In this document: positions 8,074 through 17,181 of the stretch, piece by piece
Layout: every line of letters begins with the position of its first letter
Numbering within the stretch: the stretch's first letter is position 1
Origin: an uncultured Desulfuromusa sp.
GTDB taxonomy: Bacteria > Desulfobacterota > Desulfuromonadia > Desulfuromonadales > Geopsychrobacteraceae
Assembly (NCBI RefSeq): GCF_963675815.1
Contig: NZ_OY776574.1
Location: 366,001-430,000, forward strand
Direction: 5' to 3'
DNA length: 64,000 nt
Made by a program: the position numbers and the translations under genes
The notes under the pieces: generated by a model
The model's database searches: none
Seen by the model: the letters and a program-made list of their open reading frames with translations, nothing else
What the model was told of the DNA's origin: nothing

Positions 8074-8798
8074 TGCTTCTGCAAGTTGAAAACCTCGAAG
8101 TTAAATACGGTAATATCCAGGCACTGCACGGGATCAACTTTCATGTTAACGAAGGGGAGATCGTCACTCTGATTGGAGCCAATGGTGCAGGAAAAACCAC
8201 CACCCTCTATTCCATCACCCGACTCCCCCCTCCGGAAGCACCACGAGTGGTCAATGGTGATATAAAATTCCAGGGGGAATCGATTCTCAAAACTCAGCCA
8301 AGTGATGTGGTCAAAAAACTGAACCTCGCCCTCTCTCCGGAAGGTCGTCGGATTTTTGGCAACCTAACGGTTCTGGAAAACCTGAAGCTGGCAACCTATG
8401 CCCGGAAAAAAGATGCGGATCTGAACAAGGAATACGACTACGTCTTTAACCTTTTCCCCCGCCTGAAAGAGCGCCGCAACCAGCGGAGCGAATCTTTAAG
8501 TGGCGGCGAACAGCAGATGCTTGCTGTCGGTCGAGCCCTGATGACCGGGTGTAAAATACTTCTTCTTGATGAACCAAGCATGGGACTGGCTCCTGTTCTC
8601 AAGTATGAAATGTTCCGTAAACTGAAACAGCTCAATGAAGACGGTATGACGATTCTTCTGGTAGAGCAGAATGCGAACCTGGCCCTGAAATTAGCTCATC
8701 GCGGCTATGTTATGGACACGGGAAACATTGTTGCAGAAGGGACGGGAGCAGAGCTTCTGGATAATCCCGAGGTCAAAAAGGCTTACCTTGGAGGATAA
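8073..8798 (+). CDS. livF: Branched-chain amino acid ABC transporter ATP-binding protein LivF
   Basis: Second ABC ATPase of the operon, 241 aa. Walker A is GANGAGKT (about 35-42), the signature is ESLSGGEQQMLAVGRAL, Walker B is ILLLDEPSMGLAP, and the switch histidine position is replaced by VEQNAN, as usual for LivF. A few extra residues (LPPPEAPRVVNGD) follow the Walker A helix where E. coli LivF is shorter; I regard this as lineage variation. It overlaps livG by 1 nt and closes the operon before a hairpin terminator at 8868-8910. Confidence 0.9.
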   Translation: MLLQVENLEVKYGNIQALHGINFHVNEGEIVTLIGANGAGKTTTLYSITRLPPPEAPRVVNGDIKFQGESILKTQPSDVVKKLNLALSPEGRRIFGNLTVLENLKLATYARKKDADLNKEYDYVFNLFPRLKERRNQRSESLSGGEQQMLAVGRALMTGCKILLLDEPSMGLAPVLKYEMFRKLKQLNEDGMTILLVEQNANLALKLAHRGYVMDTGNIVAEGTGAELLDNPEVKKAYLGG

Positions 8799-8867
8799 TG
8801 CTTAACTGTAACAATGACCTTATAATCTCTTTTCATGTCAACGGAAAAGATGAAACAGAAAATGAAA

Positions 8868-8910
8868 AACCACCGCTGCATAGTGTCGCAATCGGTGGCT
8901 TTTCTTTTTT
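8868..8910 (+). terminator. Terminator of the liv operon
   Basis: ACCACCG (8869-8875) pairs with CGGTGG (8893-8898), followed by CTTTTCTTTTTT. This is a standard Rho-independent form, about 75 nt after the livF stop. Confidence 0.75.
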
Positions 8911-9065
8911 GAATACCGGTCATGGTTAAAGAAACAGGGTGAGTATGCTTGCACCACCTTGCGTAGAGATACGGATATTCTTATGATGAGCAAGAGGAAT
9001 TTTCTTTGCCGTCATCCATCCCCTCTTTTAGATAACATGACGGAATAAAAAGCCAAGGAATGATT

Positions 9066-10184
9066 ATGAAAACTTCATTATCCCGTAAGCTTCCATCCTT
9101 CTTTTTTCTTACCCTGGCAGGAATAATATTTTCAACCAGCCTCTGGGCAGCGGATTCAATCAATTCAGGTGAATTTTTCCCGGAAATTCCCCTTCCCGCC
9201 CCCATTGAACTGGCCCAGCGTTCTTACCTGGGATTGAGCAACGAGCAAACGTTTACCCTCAGCCAGATTGATGCACGCGTCACTTTAGTTGAGATTCTTA
9301 ATGTCCACTGCCCCCACTGCATCAGACAGACGCAGCCCTATAACAAGCTTTACAAAATGATTGAAGCTGACCCCGAAACCCGAGGCAAAATCAAGCTTCT
9401 GGGGGTGGCAGTCGCCAACGATGATGAAGCTATTGACGACTTTGTCGTCATTTATTCCGTGGCCTATCCGATCATTCCTGATCGTAATTTCAAACTTCAT
9501 AGTGCTTTGCGTGCAGGACCGACACCATTTTCGGTCTACGCAATGCGCAACAGCCCACGGGATTCTTTTGTGGTCACCGACACCCATCTGGGCAATGATG
9601 AGAAAATGGACGAGTTATTTGCCTATCTCAAGGATCTCCTGAGTATGAATAGTGCTGATTTCACCTCATTGCCTCAACCTGAGAAAACAGCGGTACGGGA
9701 ATTAATGCCGCCACAATCCGAAGCTGAAATCAATACCATGGTCAAGACTGCTTTTACCCGGCAGGGAAACAATCTCCGTGACTTCCATAAACTTGACCTG
9801 CCCAGCAAGCGTTGGGTTTACTCCGCCACCCTGGAACACAACGGCAAACGTCAACCAATATTTGCCGAAGTATCAAATCGCTCACCCATCTGCGATATCT
9901 GTCACAGTGTCCATTTTTTCTATGTCTTTGATCGCACCGGTCTGATTCTTGATTTCATCCCGTTGCAATTGACCAAATATGGCAATGAAGAGTGGAATAA
10001 GGGTGAGCTCGATTACTTTACCCGTCGCGTCATCGGCAAGCGCTTGGCCGATTCATGGAACTTTTCCCCTAAAACAGACGCCGTCGCCAGTGCCACCATG
10101 ACATCGGCAATCATTTTTGATGATCTGGGACAAGGACTTAAGCTTCTTGAAGAATTGCAGCAGAAAAAATTATTAGGCCCTTGA
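9066..10184 (+). CDS. Exported thioredoxin-like protein with CXXCH and FMN-binding-like C-terminal region
   Basis: The start is ATG 9066 with AAGGA 6 nt upstream; the ATG at 9060 abuts the ribosome binding site. Residues 1-29 are a signal peptide ending WAAD, so the protein should be periplasmic (372 aa). Residues about 45-190 form a TlpA/thioredoxin-like domain with active-site CPHC (82-85) and cis-Pro segment AGPTPFSVY. The C-terminal part holds SPICDICHSVHFF, a CXXCH motif (276-280) able to bind c-type heme or act as a dithiol. It ends with DAVASATMTSAI (about 338-349), resembling the D..SGAT.SS flavin-attachment motif of RnfG/NqrC-type FMN-binding domains. The combination suggests a periplasmic redox protein. 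Flavin and heme binding are inference. Confidence 0.65.
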   Translation: MKTSLSRKLPSFFFLTLAGIIFSTSLWAADSINSGEFFPEIPLPAPIELAQRSYLGLSNEQTFTLSQIDARVTLVEILNVHCPHCIRQTQPYNKLYKMIEADPETRGKIKLLGVAVANDDEAIDDFVVIYSVAYPIIPDRNFKLHSALRAGPTPFSVYAMRNSPRDSFVVTDTHLGNDEKMDELFAYLKDLLSMNSADFTSLPQPEKTAVRELMPPQSEAEINTMVKTAFTRQGNNLRDFHKLDLPSKRWVYSATLEHNGKRQPIFAEVSNRSPICDICHSVHFFYVFDRTGLILDFIPLQLTKYGNEEWNKGELDYFTRRVIGKRLADSWNFSPKTDAVASATMTSAIIFDDLGQGLKLLEELQQKKLLGP

Positions 10185-10234
10185 GCATATTCCGGCCACG
10201 ATGCTGCAACTATAGCCTTGTTCGACCAACAGAA

Positions 10235-10948
10235 ATGAGCATTATGACGACAAACCATAAAGACGACACGCAAACGCCCTGGGAGCTGATTGATACTGCA
10301 CCGATTCCCGGACAAGGAACTGAGTTGCAACTTTTCCAACGAGAAGGAGAGTTTTCTATCAGCATTCTCAATGGTGGCGTACTGATGAGTACGTGGGCAC
10401 ACCAATCTGAAGATGCTCTCGCAGAGCTTCCCTGCGGGAAAATTGTTAATCGGCATCAACCTCGCGTGCTGATAGGCGGGTTGGGGATGGGCTTTACCTT
10501 GGCAGCAGCCTTAAAAAACCTCGGCCCGGATGCTGAGGTCGTGGTCGCAGAGTTGGTCCCCGGTCTTATTGAGTGGAATCGCGGTTCTCTTGGGACATTT
10601 GCCGGTCATCCACTGCAGGACCCCCGGACCCAGGTTCGGGTTGGGGATGTTGCCAAAGTTCTGCGCGAACAGCGCCAGGCGTATGATGCCATTCTTCTGG
10701 ATGTCGATAATGGTCCCCATGCCATCACCCGCAAAAAAAACAATTGGCTTTACACCACTGACGGTTTAACAGAAGCCTATCGGGCCCTGCGCCCGGAAGG
10801 CATCCTTGCCATCTGGTCCGCTGGTCCGGACCGGGAATTTATGCAACGACTACAAAAGATAGGCTTTAAGGTCAAACAGGTTCGGGTACGCGAGCACCAG
10901 AACAAAGGGGATCTGCACGCCATCTGGTTTGCCGAGCGGGAAGCGTGA
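10235..10948 (+). CDS. Spermidine synthase-like methyltransferase-fold protein
   Basis: Cytoplasmic Rossmann-fold protein of the spermidine synthase/SAM-methyltransferase superfamily, 237 aa from ATG 10235. A second ATG at 10244 is also possible, and neither has a strong ribosome binding site. Motif I is RVLIGGLGMGFTLAAAL, the acidic strand end is VVVAELVPGLIEWNR, and YDAILLDVDNGPHAI is the catalytic-side loop. It lacks the long N-terminal beta domain of true spermidine synthases, so polyamine synthesis is uncertain. The longer frame to 10181 overlaps the previous gene by 4 nt and is a possible alternative. It probably forms a small unit with the thioesterase gene 46 nt downstream. Confidence 0.7.
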   Translation: MSIMTTNHKDDTQTPWELIDTAPIPGQGTELQLFQREGEFSISILNGGVLMSTWAHQSEDALAELPCGKIVNRHQPRVLIGGLGMGFTLAAALKNLGPDAEVVVAELVPGLIEWNRGSLGTFAGHPLQDPRTQVRVGDVAKVLREQRQAYDAILLDVDNGPHAITRKKNNWLYTTDGLTEAYRALRPEGILAIWSAGPDREFMQRLQKIGFKVKQVRVREHQNKGDLHAIWFAEREA

Positions 10949-10994
10949 AAAACCGTCCGGAGACAGACAGATCCTGCAATTGAAAGGAATAAAG

Positions 10995-11444
10995 ATGGAA
11001 GCATTTACCCAGAATATTCAGGTCCGCTGGTCAGACCTTGATCCCAATGGTCACGTACGTCATTCAGTCTACTTTGATTACGGTGCCCAGGTACGGATTG
11101 CCTACCTGCAAAAACAGGGATTCGGCATTGGCTGGATGAAAAGCCACGGCATCGGTCCGGTATTGTTTCGCGAAGAAGCTCAATTTCACCGTGAACTCAG
11201 CGCCGGAGACCAGCTGGTCATTGACGTACAACTCTCCCGCTTATCCAAGGATAATCGCAAGTGGAGTATGCGCCATCGCATCATGCGGGGCGACGAAATC
11301 TGTGCCACTCTCAACCTGGACGGTGCCTGGCTCGATCTGAAATCCCGGCGTATTGCACCGCCACCCAAAGAGCTGCTGGAAAAGTTTGAAACACTGGAGA
11401 GAACAGAAGATTTCCAGGTCTTTCCTCGAAAAAAAGAGGAGTGA
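10995..11444 (+). CDS. Acyl-CoA thioesterase, 4HBT/YbgC type
   Basis: 149-residue hot-dog-fold thioesterase. The start is ATG 10995 with AAAGGA 6 nt upstream. The motif VRWSDLDPNGHVRHSVYFDYG (residues about 9-29) carries the catalytic aspartate of the 4-hydroxybenzoyl-CoA thioesterase/YbgC group. A later stretch is FREEAQFHRELSAGDQLVIDV. It hydrolyses acyl-CoA or aryl-CoA thioesters in the cytoplasm; the specific substrate is unknown. Its operon partner upstream is a methyltransferase-fold protein, which does not define a pathway. Confidence 0.8.
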   Translation: MEAFTQNIQVRWSDLDPNGHVRHSVYFDYGAQVRIAYLQKQGFGIGWMKSHGIGPVLFREEAQFHRELSAGDQLVIDVQLSRLSKDNRKWSMRHRIMRGDEICATLNLDGAWLDLKSRRIAPPPKELLEKFETLERTEDFQVFPRKKEE

Positions 11445-11504
11445 ATCAACAATCATGAAGGGTGCAAAATTCAAGCAGTATTCGAAAGATGTATCGTCTG
11501 CGTT

Positions 11505-12281
11505 CTAGACTCTGTCGCTCTCCTCTTTTGCCAGAACAATCAGGGTAATCGCCAGGTCGAGGTCACTTTCAGGATCGAAGGCGGGACCGAGAACCTGCGC
11601 CAGTCCGGGGCGCGTCTGCAAGCGATCATCCCAGTCAGCTGCAGGACAACAACGACGCAGTTCTGTGCAGATCCAGTTGAAGTTTGCATCCCTGCTGGGT
11701 TGAAGTTTATCGCCGAGGGCGGTGTAGTCGATGTCTGCCTGACGTAAAACCACTGGTGGTTGTTCTGCGGTATAAATGTGGCAGAAGGGCTGACGTTCCT
11801 GAGAGTTGCTTGTGGTTGTCGTCTTGACCTTTTTTTTCATGACCAGCCCACCGGTAGCTATCGCGCGGCCAAGAGCAAATTTCTTCTTTGTTTCGGTTTC
11901 AACCTGAATATTGCTGATGATTCCCACACCACGCAACAGCAGTTTGACTTCCGGGTACGGAATCTCCAGCTTTATGTCATCCCGGGTGACAATCCGAAAC
12001 CCATCGTTTGTGAATTGAATCTGTCTAACCGACAGGCGGTTCAGGTCAGATTCTATCTGTCCGGATTCGACCACCAGGGTTTTAAACCCATGATCGTTTA
12101 ATCGGGCAGCACAGGCAGTCGCCTGTTCAGTCGTGGCAAAATTGGCGACTATCGTCGGGCCGCCACTTGGAACACTGACACGGGCACGGGCTTCATAAAC
12201 TGTGGTCCCGAGGGCATCCACAAGATCGTAAGCAAGCTGATCTGGTTCACCTTGTAACTGGTAGACTGAGACAATTTCCAT
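11505..12281 (-). CDS. Protein of unknown function
   Basis: Not recognised. 258 aa from the ATG complementary to 12279-12281, which has AAAGGA 9 nt upstream; an in-frame extension to 12392 has no such site. It is soluble, with no signal peptide or membrane segment. N-terminal residues 1-90 (MEIVSVYQLQGEPDQLAYDL...NFATTEQATACAARLNDHG) look like a small alpha/beta, possibly ferredoxin-like, domain. The middle VETETKKKFALGRAIATGGLVMKKK is basic. The C-terminal half contains paired cysteines (ELRRCCPAADWDDR) and ends with LITLIVLAKEE-like helix residues. It is a stand-alone gene between a thioesterase (convergent) and an SDR gene. Confidence 0.55.
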   Translation of the reverse strand: MEIVSVYQLQGEPDQLAYDLVDALGTTVYEARARVSVPSGGPTIVANFATTEQATACAARLNDHGFKTLVVESGQIESDLNRLSVRQIQFTNDGFRIVTRDDIKLEIPYPEVKLLLRGVGIISNIQVETETKKKFALGRAIATGGLVMKKKVKTTTTSNSQERQPFCHIYTAEQPPVVLRQADIDYTALGDKLQPSRDANFNWICTELRRCCPAADWDDRLQTRPGLAQVLGPAFDPESDLDLAITLIVLAKEESDRV

Positions 12282-12499
12282 AACTGTTGTTCCTTTTTGG
12301 ACCACCCATTCCCGTGTGACGCAGCCGCAATGCAGCGACGAATTGCAGGAATTCACAGGAAAATATTTGCGCGAAAGTGAATTTTCCGGCACTGCAACCC
12401 CGCGACCTTAAGGTCTCGGTATTCTTGTTCCGATAACCGGGAGCAAAGACATGACCTCCATCTCCCGCCCCTGAATTTCTCCAACGGGATGGTGAACCA

Positions 12500-13246
12500 C
12501 TAAGCCGTCAAACCACCATTTGCACAAATATCCTGACCGGAAATCCAACCCGACTCAGTGCTGGTCAGTAGTGCTACCGCTCCGGCAATATCCTCCGGAG
12601 TTCCAATCCGATTAAAGGCGGCCATCGCCCCCATCTGTCGGATCTGCTCTTCGGTCTTACCTTCGCGAAACAATTCTGTATCAGTCGGTCCGGGGGAGAT
12701 AGAATTCACAGTAATCCCGCGCGGACCAAGCTCCTTGGCCAGCACTCTGGTCAACTGTTCGACCGCCCCTTTACTGGCCGCGTAGAGACCATAACTCGGC
12801 AACATCATTTTCGTCACTGACGTGGAAATATTGATAATTCGGCCACCCCCGGCTAATTTTCTGGCCGCCTGCTGACAGGAAAACAGCAGCCCTTTGACAT
12901 TCAGGGAAAACAGCTTCTCATAATCCTCTTCTGTGACTTTAGCAATGGGTTTATAGATAGCCATGCCGGCGTTATTGACAAGAATATCCAGTTGCCCGAA
13001 CTCACGGATCGTCAAATCAAATAACTTCTCAATTGCGGTCGGATCGCCCATATCCGCTTTGATCGCCATTGCCTTTCCCCCCTGGGCAACAATCTGACCA
13101 ACAACCTCTTCAGCAGCAGTGGCATTGTTCATATAATTGACCGCAACCGCTGCCCCCATCTGTGCCAGCTTCAGAGCAACCGCCCGACCGATACCTCGTG
13201 AGGCACCAGTCACCAGAGCCGTTTTACCGCTTAAACTTTTCTCCAT
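12500..13246 (-). CDS. SDR-family oxidoreductase (3-oxoacyl-reductase-like)
   Basis: Classical short-chain dehydrogenase, 248 aa. The nucleotide-binding motif is TGASRGIG (13-20) and NNAG is at 91-94. The catalytic Ser in NISTS (about 141-143), Tyr155 and Lys159 (YAASK) are all present, followed by SPGPTDTELF. AVNYMNN after strand 2 suggests NADPH use like FabG (inference). The C-terminus WISGQDICANGGLTA is typical. The substrate is unknown. It lies 29 nt after the radical SAM gene on the same strand and is probably co-transcribed with it. Confidence 0.85.
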   Translation of the reverse strand: MEKSLSGKTALVTGASRGIGRAVALKLAQMGAAVAVNYMNNATAAEEVVGQIVAQGGKAMAIKADMGDPTAIEKLFDLTIREFGQLDILVNNAGMAIYKPIAKVTEEDYEKLFSLNVKGLLFSCQQAARKLAGGGRIINISTSVTKMMLPSYGLYAASKGAVEQLTRVLAKELGPRGITVNSISPGPTDTELFREGKTEEQIRQMGAMAAFNRIGTPEDIAGAVALLTSTESGWISGQDICANGGLTA

Positions 13247-13275
13247 TATCGCCTCTCTTTCATCTGTCCGGGATG

Positions 13276-14421
13276 CTAGATAAACCTTTTCATCAATTCA
13301 TCGATGCGCGTATCGACATTCTCCATGGTGATTCCGTACCGGTGGCAGGCCATAACAGCCCGCTGCCTCATTTCGGGGACATCCAGATCGGTCACTCGGG
13401 AAAACATTCCCAGCCGACGCCCGACCTGATAGAGCATCTGTTCAGCTGCTGGCCGCTGTAAAAAATCATCAATGACAGCAATCATCCCCAGTTTATCATC
13501 CGGCAGTTGCCCCTCAAGCTCCTGAAACAGGTTGAGGATATGATCACTTTGCAGTCGGCTGCTGATCCCTTCCAACGCCGTCAGGAACCGGCGTATCTCC
13601 CTTGCCACATCATGATCCGTCATCTTGATAAACTGGCCGCTCTGCCACTGTTCGCATAAGTCTGTATGGTTCGGCAATGCCAGCGTCCGCAAACGGATAA
13701 AGTCGGGATTGATGAGATTCAGGGCCGCCGCTGTTTCCTCGGCATGAACTGCGGACAGATCGCGTCCGCCGAGTCCCGGCATGACATACTCCGACAATTC
13801 GATCCCGACCGCTTTCACTTTCTGCCCGGCGCGGATCTGCATCGCCTGATCGGTGCCCTTCTGAACCCGTTGCAGAACCTCATCTGCTCCCGATTCCAAG
13901 CCGACATGAATACGATTGAGCCCGGCCGCAGCGATTTTTTGCAGATCCGTAAACTTGATCCGGTCAATCGTCTGCGATCGAGCATAGGAAGTCACCCGTT
14001 CGATACTGGGAAAACAGCCCCGCAGGTGTTCAAGAATCCGAACCAGATCGTTCGGCCTGACCACCAGGCTATTGGCATCCTGTAAGAATACCGCATTCAC
14101 CCCCTCCTGCAACCAGGCGTAGGCAGCATACATCGCCATTTGCTCACCGGAATCGAGTTCTCGGGACAACTGGTCCAGATCACGATAAGTCAGATTCTGA
14201 TGTTGCTGCAACACCTGCAACTGCACCGCAACCGTATCGATATCACGAAGGACATGCTCGACCGGGCGAAGAGAAAATTTCGCCCCCTTATACACTGGAC
14301 AGAAGGTACAGCGGTTCCAGGGGCAGTTACGGGTCACTCGCAACAGTAAACTCGCCGCTTCGCTCGGTGGCCTGATCGGCCCTTGTTCAAAGCCGCTATA
14401 GACAGGTTTCACTCTCGGCAT
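13276..14421 (-). CDS. Radical SAM protein
   Basis: 381-residue Fe-S enzyme. The cluster motif is RNCPWNRCTFCPVYKG with cysteines at about 33, 38 and 41 (C-x4-C-x2-C), the spacing seen in one branch of Elp3/HemN-like radical SAM proteins. GLESGADEVLQRVQKG (about 165-180) and SEYVMPGLGGRD are the usual SAM-binding and barrel segments. No B12 domain or SPASM extension is obvious. The C-terminal 110 residues are helical and include ISSRLQSDHILNLFQELEG. The reaction is unknown. It is probably the first gene of a two-gene unit with the SDR gene. Confidence 0.8.
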   Translation of the reverse strand: MPRVKPVYSGFEQGPIRPPSEAASLLLRVTRNCPWNRCTFCPVYKGAKFSLRPVEHVLRDIDTVAVQLQVLQQHQNLTYRDLDQLSRELDSGEQMAMYAAYAWLQEGVNAVFLQDANSLVVRPNDLVRILEHLRGCFPSIERVTSYARSQTIDRIKFTDLQKIAAAGLNRIHVGLESGADEVLQRVQKGTDQAMQIRAGQKVKAVGIELSEYVMPGLGGRDLSAVHAEETAAALNLINPDFIRLRTLALPNHTDLCEQWQSGQFIKMTDHDVAREIRRFLTALEGISSRLQSDHILNLFQELEGQLPDDKLGMIAVIDDFLQRPAAEQMLYQVGRRLGMFSRVTDLDVPEMRQRAVMACHRYGITMENVDTRIDELMKRFI

Positions 14422-14521
14422 AGTGTCTATCCTTCAAATAAAAATAACTTGAAATTCTTAAAAACAGAAGTGACGCTATTGTAACGCAGTTGACCGAAAT
14501 GATGCCATGACTGGAAAAATA

Positions 14522-14553
14522 TTGTTACAGCTTGTCCCTTTTATCTTGTCCTC
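14522..14553 (+). repeat. About 30-nt sequence shared with 28910-28939
   Basis: TTGTTA-GCTTG-CTTTTATCTT-TCCTC, with small gaps, occurs here and again at 28910-28939, in both cases 110-140 nt before a plus-strand gene. It may be a shared promoter or regulatory site. Confidence 0.3.
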
Positions 14554-14664
14554 ATGAGATAACTTTTCTAATCTCTTTGAATCGCGCTAAATAATGTTTT
14601 TGTGGGGAAATGTTCGCATGATGGCTACGTTACGAAGATTTTAATACGAGAGGAATCTAAAAAT

Positions 14665-15438
14665 ATGAGCATTCTGAAAACTAAAACCGTCCTCGTAACA
14701 GGGGCAAGCAAGGGGATTGGGGAAGCTATTGCCCGACACTGCGCAACTAAAGGTGCCAATGTGGTTCTCGCGGCACGTGATAAAACGGCACTCGACAGAA
14801 TTGTGTCAGAGATTCAAGCTCTGGGAGGTCACGCGCTTGCGGTTCAATGTGATGTCAGTGATTACCGTGAAGTCAATAACGCGGTCACTCAGGCGATCAA
14901 AAAATATAACGGTCTGGATATCCTGGTCAACAACGCCGGACTGATTGATCCTATTGCGCGTCTGGCCGACAGCGATCCGGAGACCTGGGACTTTGCCATC
15001 GATGTTAACGTCAAAGGCGTTTATCATGGTCTAAGGGCTGCCATACCGGAAATGCTGAAAACGGGTCACGGCACGATTATCAATATCAGTTCAGGTGCTG
15101 CGACCGGTGTGCTGGAAGGGTGGAGCCACTACTGTTCGTCCAAAGCCGCTGCCCTCTCGTTGACGCGCTGCGCCGATAAGGAATATGGCGGGCAGGGAAT
15201 TCGCGTTATTGGATTGAGTCCGGGAACCGTTGCTACAGATATGCAGAAAAGCATTCGTTCATCCGGCATCAATCCGGTCAGCCGGCTAGATTGGGATGCG
15301 CATATTCCACCAGAGTGGGTCGCTAAAGCGGTCGAATACTTATGCGGTAAAGCTGGGGATGAATTCTTAGGAAAAGACTTTTCTCTGAGAGACAACGAAG
15401 CAAGGAAACAAATGGGATTACCGCAGGGCGCTAAATGA
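14665..15438 (+). CDS. SDR-family oxidoreductase
   Basis: Second classical short-chain dehydrogenase in the window, 257 aa from ATG 14665 with GAGAGGA 10 nt upstream. TGASKGIG is at 12-19, NNAG at 89-92, catalytic Ser in NISSG (142-143), and Tyr156/Lys160 in HYCSSK. LAARDK after strand 2 suggests NADP binding. The C-terminal tail GKDFSLRDNEARKQMGLPQGAK differs from FabG-like enzymes. The substrate is unknown. It stands alone; the repeat-rich accessory segment begins 20 nt after its stop. Confidence 0.85.
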   Translation: MSILKTKTVLVTGASKGIGEAIARHCATKGANVVLAARDKTALDRIVSEIQALGGHALAVQCDVSDYREVNNAVTQAIKKYNGLDILVNNAGLIDPIARLADSDPETWDFAIDVNVKGVYHGLRAAIPEMLKTGHGTIINISSGAATGVLEGWSHYCSSKAAALSLTRCADKEYGGQGIRVIGLSPGTVATDMQKSIRSSGINPVSRLDWDAHIPPEWVAKAVEYLCGKAGDEFLGKDFSLRDNEARKQMGLPQGAK

Positions 15439-15460
15439 GATAGTTCGCACCATCGAGGTC

Positions 15461-15478
15461 AGTCAAAGACAGACTTGA
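15461..15478 (-). repeat. REP-like 18-nt motif, copy 1 (inverted)
   Basis: The complement reads TCAAGTCTGTCTTTGACT, matching the motif seen in direct orientation at 17138, 18031 and 21056. It lies just before structured repeat copy A. Confidence 0.55.
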
Positions 15479-15494
15479 TAATCATATACAGGGG

Positions 15495-15957
15495 TGCCCC
15501 CCTTATACCAGCGCTGTAGCGGAGTAAAACGGCGATGAGATAAGCGAGGAATGTCTGAGGGGTTGCAAACCCCGAGTTTTGCGAGCGCATCACCGGTTTG
15601 CGTAGCGGAAGAAACCTGCCTTGGCAGGCGCAGGTATCGGGGCGACCTCTTTTGGATACTTTTCTATGTCGTGATAGAAAAGTATCTCGTCTGGTGGGAC
15701 GAGACCCGCCGGTCTTTTCTCATCAATCGCAGAACGCTTTATCGAACAAACCTACAATAATGGACAAGGTCGCGGGGTTGCGACCCCGCCCGACGCCATA
15801 CTCTTTTGTCGCACCACAAATGAGTATGCAGAAAAAGGTGCCCAGCTCCTTGCCCGCGATATCGCGGGTTCCCTCCATTCCACTGCTGCTTTGAGGATCG
15901 GCAAAAACTCGGGCTGAAGCCCTCAAACATTTGCCGCTCTGATTCTCAAATCAGCAG
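15495..15957. repeat. Dispersed structured repeat, copy A (longest)
   Basis: The core (15495-15718) is nearly identical to 18072-18295 and clearly related to 21097-21319. It is a chain of hairpins: GGGGTTGCAAACCCC, CCTGCCTTGGCAGG, ACTTTTCTAT/ATAGAAAAGT and a GGCGGG-type stem. The 3' extension to about 15957 adds GCGGGGT/ACCCCGC, CATACTC/GAGTATG, the perfect palindrome CCCGCGATATCGCGGG (15853-15868) and a long TTGAG..CGGCAAA/TTTGCCG..CTCAA pairing. Part of this extension (AACGCTTTATCG, then GTCGCGGG) recurs in copy D. No protein is supported. It is probably a non-autonomous repeat or structured RNA element. Confidence 0.75.
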
Positions 15958-16228
15958 TTCCATTTCGGCTACGTCACATGGGTGGGGACAGAACACTAGC
16001 TCTATAGTTCTGGAGATCCCATACTTATCTTTAAAGTTGTCGAAAAGATTGACCTGCTGCACTGTTATAAAAGCACCGGTCGACCAACGAAAGACGATAA
16101 CTTTATTAGAACACTGAAACATACATTGAGGCGGATATTCCAACCGGAAAAACCTGGACCCAAAAAGAAGAGTAAGGCAAATTAGATATAGGTTTATTGC
16201 AATTAGACGTCAAAAGGGGATGGTTTCT

Positions 16229-17125
16229 ATGGCTGATATTGATTATTTTGGGTTTCTTCCAATTGCAGAAAATATTAAATTTTCATCGGGCCAGATAGTT
16301 GCATCACCTGAAATTACTAGCATTATCGAAAAAACCCACAAACTTGCATGTCAAGATGGTTTTATCTATCCACCACTATTACACGGGGCAGATGTAACCT
16401 CTGGCTACGACCCTCAAAAATCATCAGACATATTCCCTCCCATTTTTTACTGTCATGTACCAACTACACACAGCTTGGAGTTTGTAAGACCCCTAGAATC
16501 AATGCAAGATGCTCGTCGAAGTCTTTCTGGTTTCATCATTCATTTTTTAGGTTTTTTATACGGTTACAGAATTCAATTTTACGATTGGTGGTTTGACGGA
16601 AGGATACAGGTTAAAAGCACCTGCACACAAATTCAACCACGATCAACTCAAGCTGCTGCCATATTGGACAAAGCAATCAAGACTTGGTTGCAATGGGGCC
16701 CACGGAAACAACAAATTGCGACAAACATATTATATCTTCATTCAAAAACACCTTCATACAAAAGCGATTGGGAGCGTTTTCAAACGGAATACCAAATTAT
16801 AGATGCAATTTGTTTTCTAGCCAACGTATCTAACCATTCACATAGTCAAAGAATAAAAAAACTCTGTGAAAAATACTCCATCATTGTTGATAACGAAAAA
16901 TTTGAGGCAGTTAAAACATTAAGGAATGATCTCTTTCATGAAGCATTGTGGGAGAAGGGCATGCTTGGTGATATTGGCTCACATACATCAATAAATTCTC
17001 CAAACTGGCTCCATAAAATATCTAAGCGAGCAATCTTTGCAGTATTAGGTATCAATGGTAAATATGTAGAAAGTGACTGGCAATCCCGCTGGCCTGAGGC
17101 TTTTGATATATCCATGAAAAATTAA
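16229..17125 (+). CDS. HEPN-motif protein of unknown function
   Basis: 298 aa from ATG 16229, with AAAAGGGG ending 9 nt upstream; the ATG at 16220 abuts that site. It is markedly AT-rich compared with its neighbours, suggesting horizontal transfer. I do not recognise a named family over the full length. Residues 231-237 read LRNDLFH, the R-N-x3-H form of the HEPN RNase motif, within a helical C-terminal part (about 145-245). The N-terminal 130 residues are aromatic-rich (IQFYDWWFDGR). HEPN proteins are often RNases in toxin-antitoxin or abortive-infection systems, and a TA pair lies 270 nt downstream. The defence role is inference. Confidence 0.55.
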   Translation: MADIDYFGFLPIAENIKFSSGQIVASPEITSIIEKTHKLACQDGFIYPPLLHGADVTSGYDPQKSSDIFPPIFYCHVPTTHSLEFVRPLESMQDARRSLSGFIIHFLGFLYGYRIQFYDWWFDGRIQVKSTCTQIQPRSTQAAAILDKAIKTWLQWGPRKQQIATNILYLHSKTPSYKSDWERFQTEYQIIDAICFLANVSNHSHSQRIKKLCEKYSIIVDNEKFEAVKTLRNDLFHEALWEKGMLGDIGSHTSINSPNWLHKISKRAIFAVLGINGKYVESDWQSRWPEAFDISMKN

Positions 17126-17137
17126 AACAAGCAGAGG

Positions 17138-17155
17138 TCAAGTCTACCTTTGGCT
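17138..17155 (+). repeat. REP-like motif, copy 2
   Basis: TCAAGTCTACCTTTGGCT, 12 nt after the stop of the HEPN gene. Confidence 0.5.
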
Positions 17156-17181
17156 ATTATTGTCATGAAAAAAAGAGGGGG

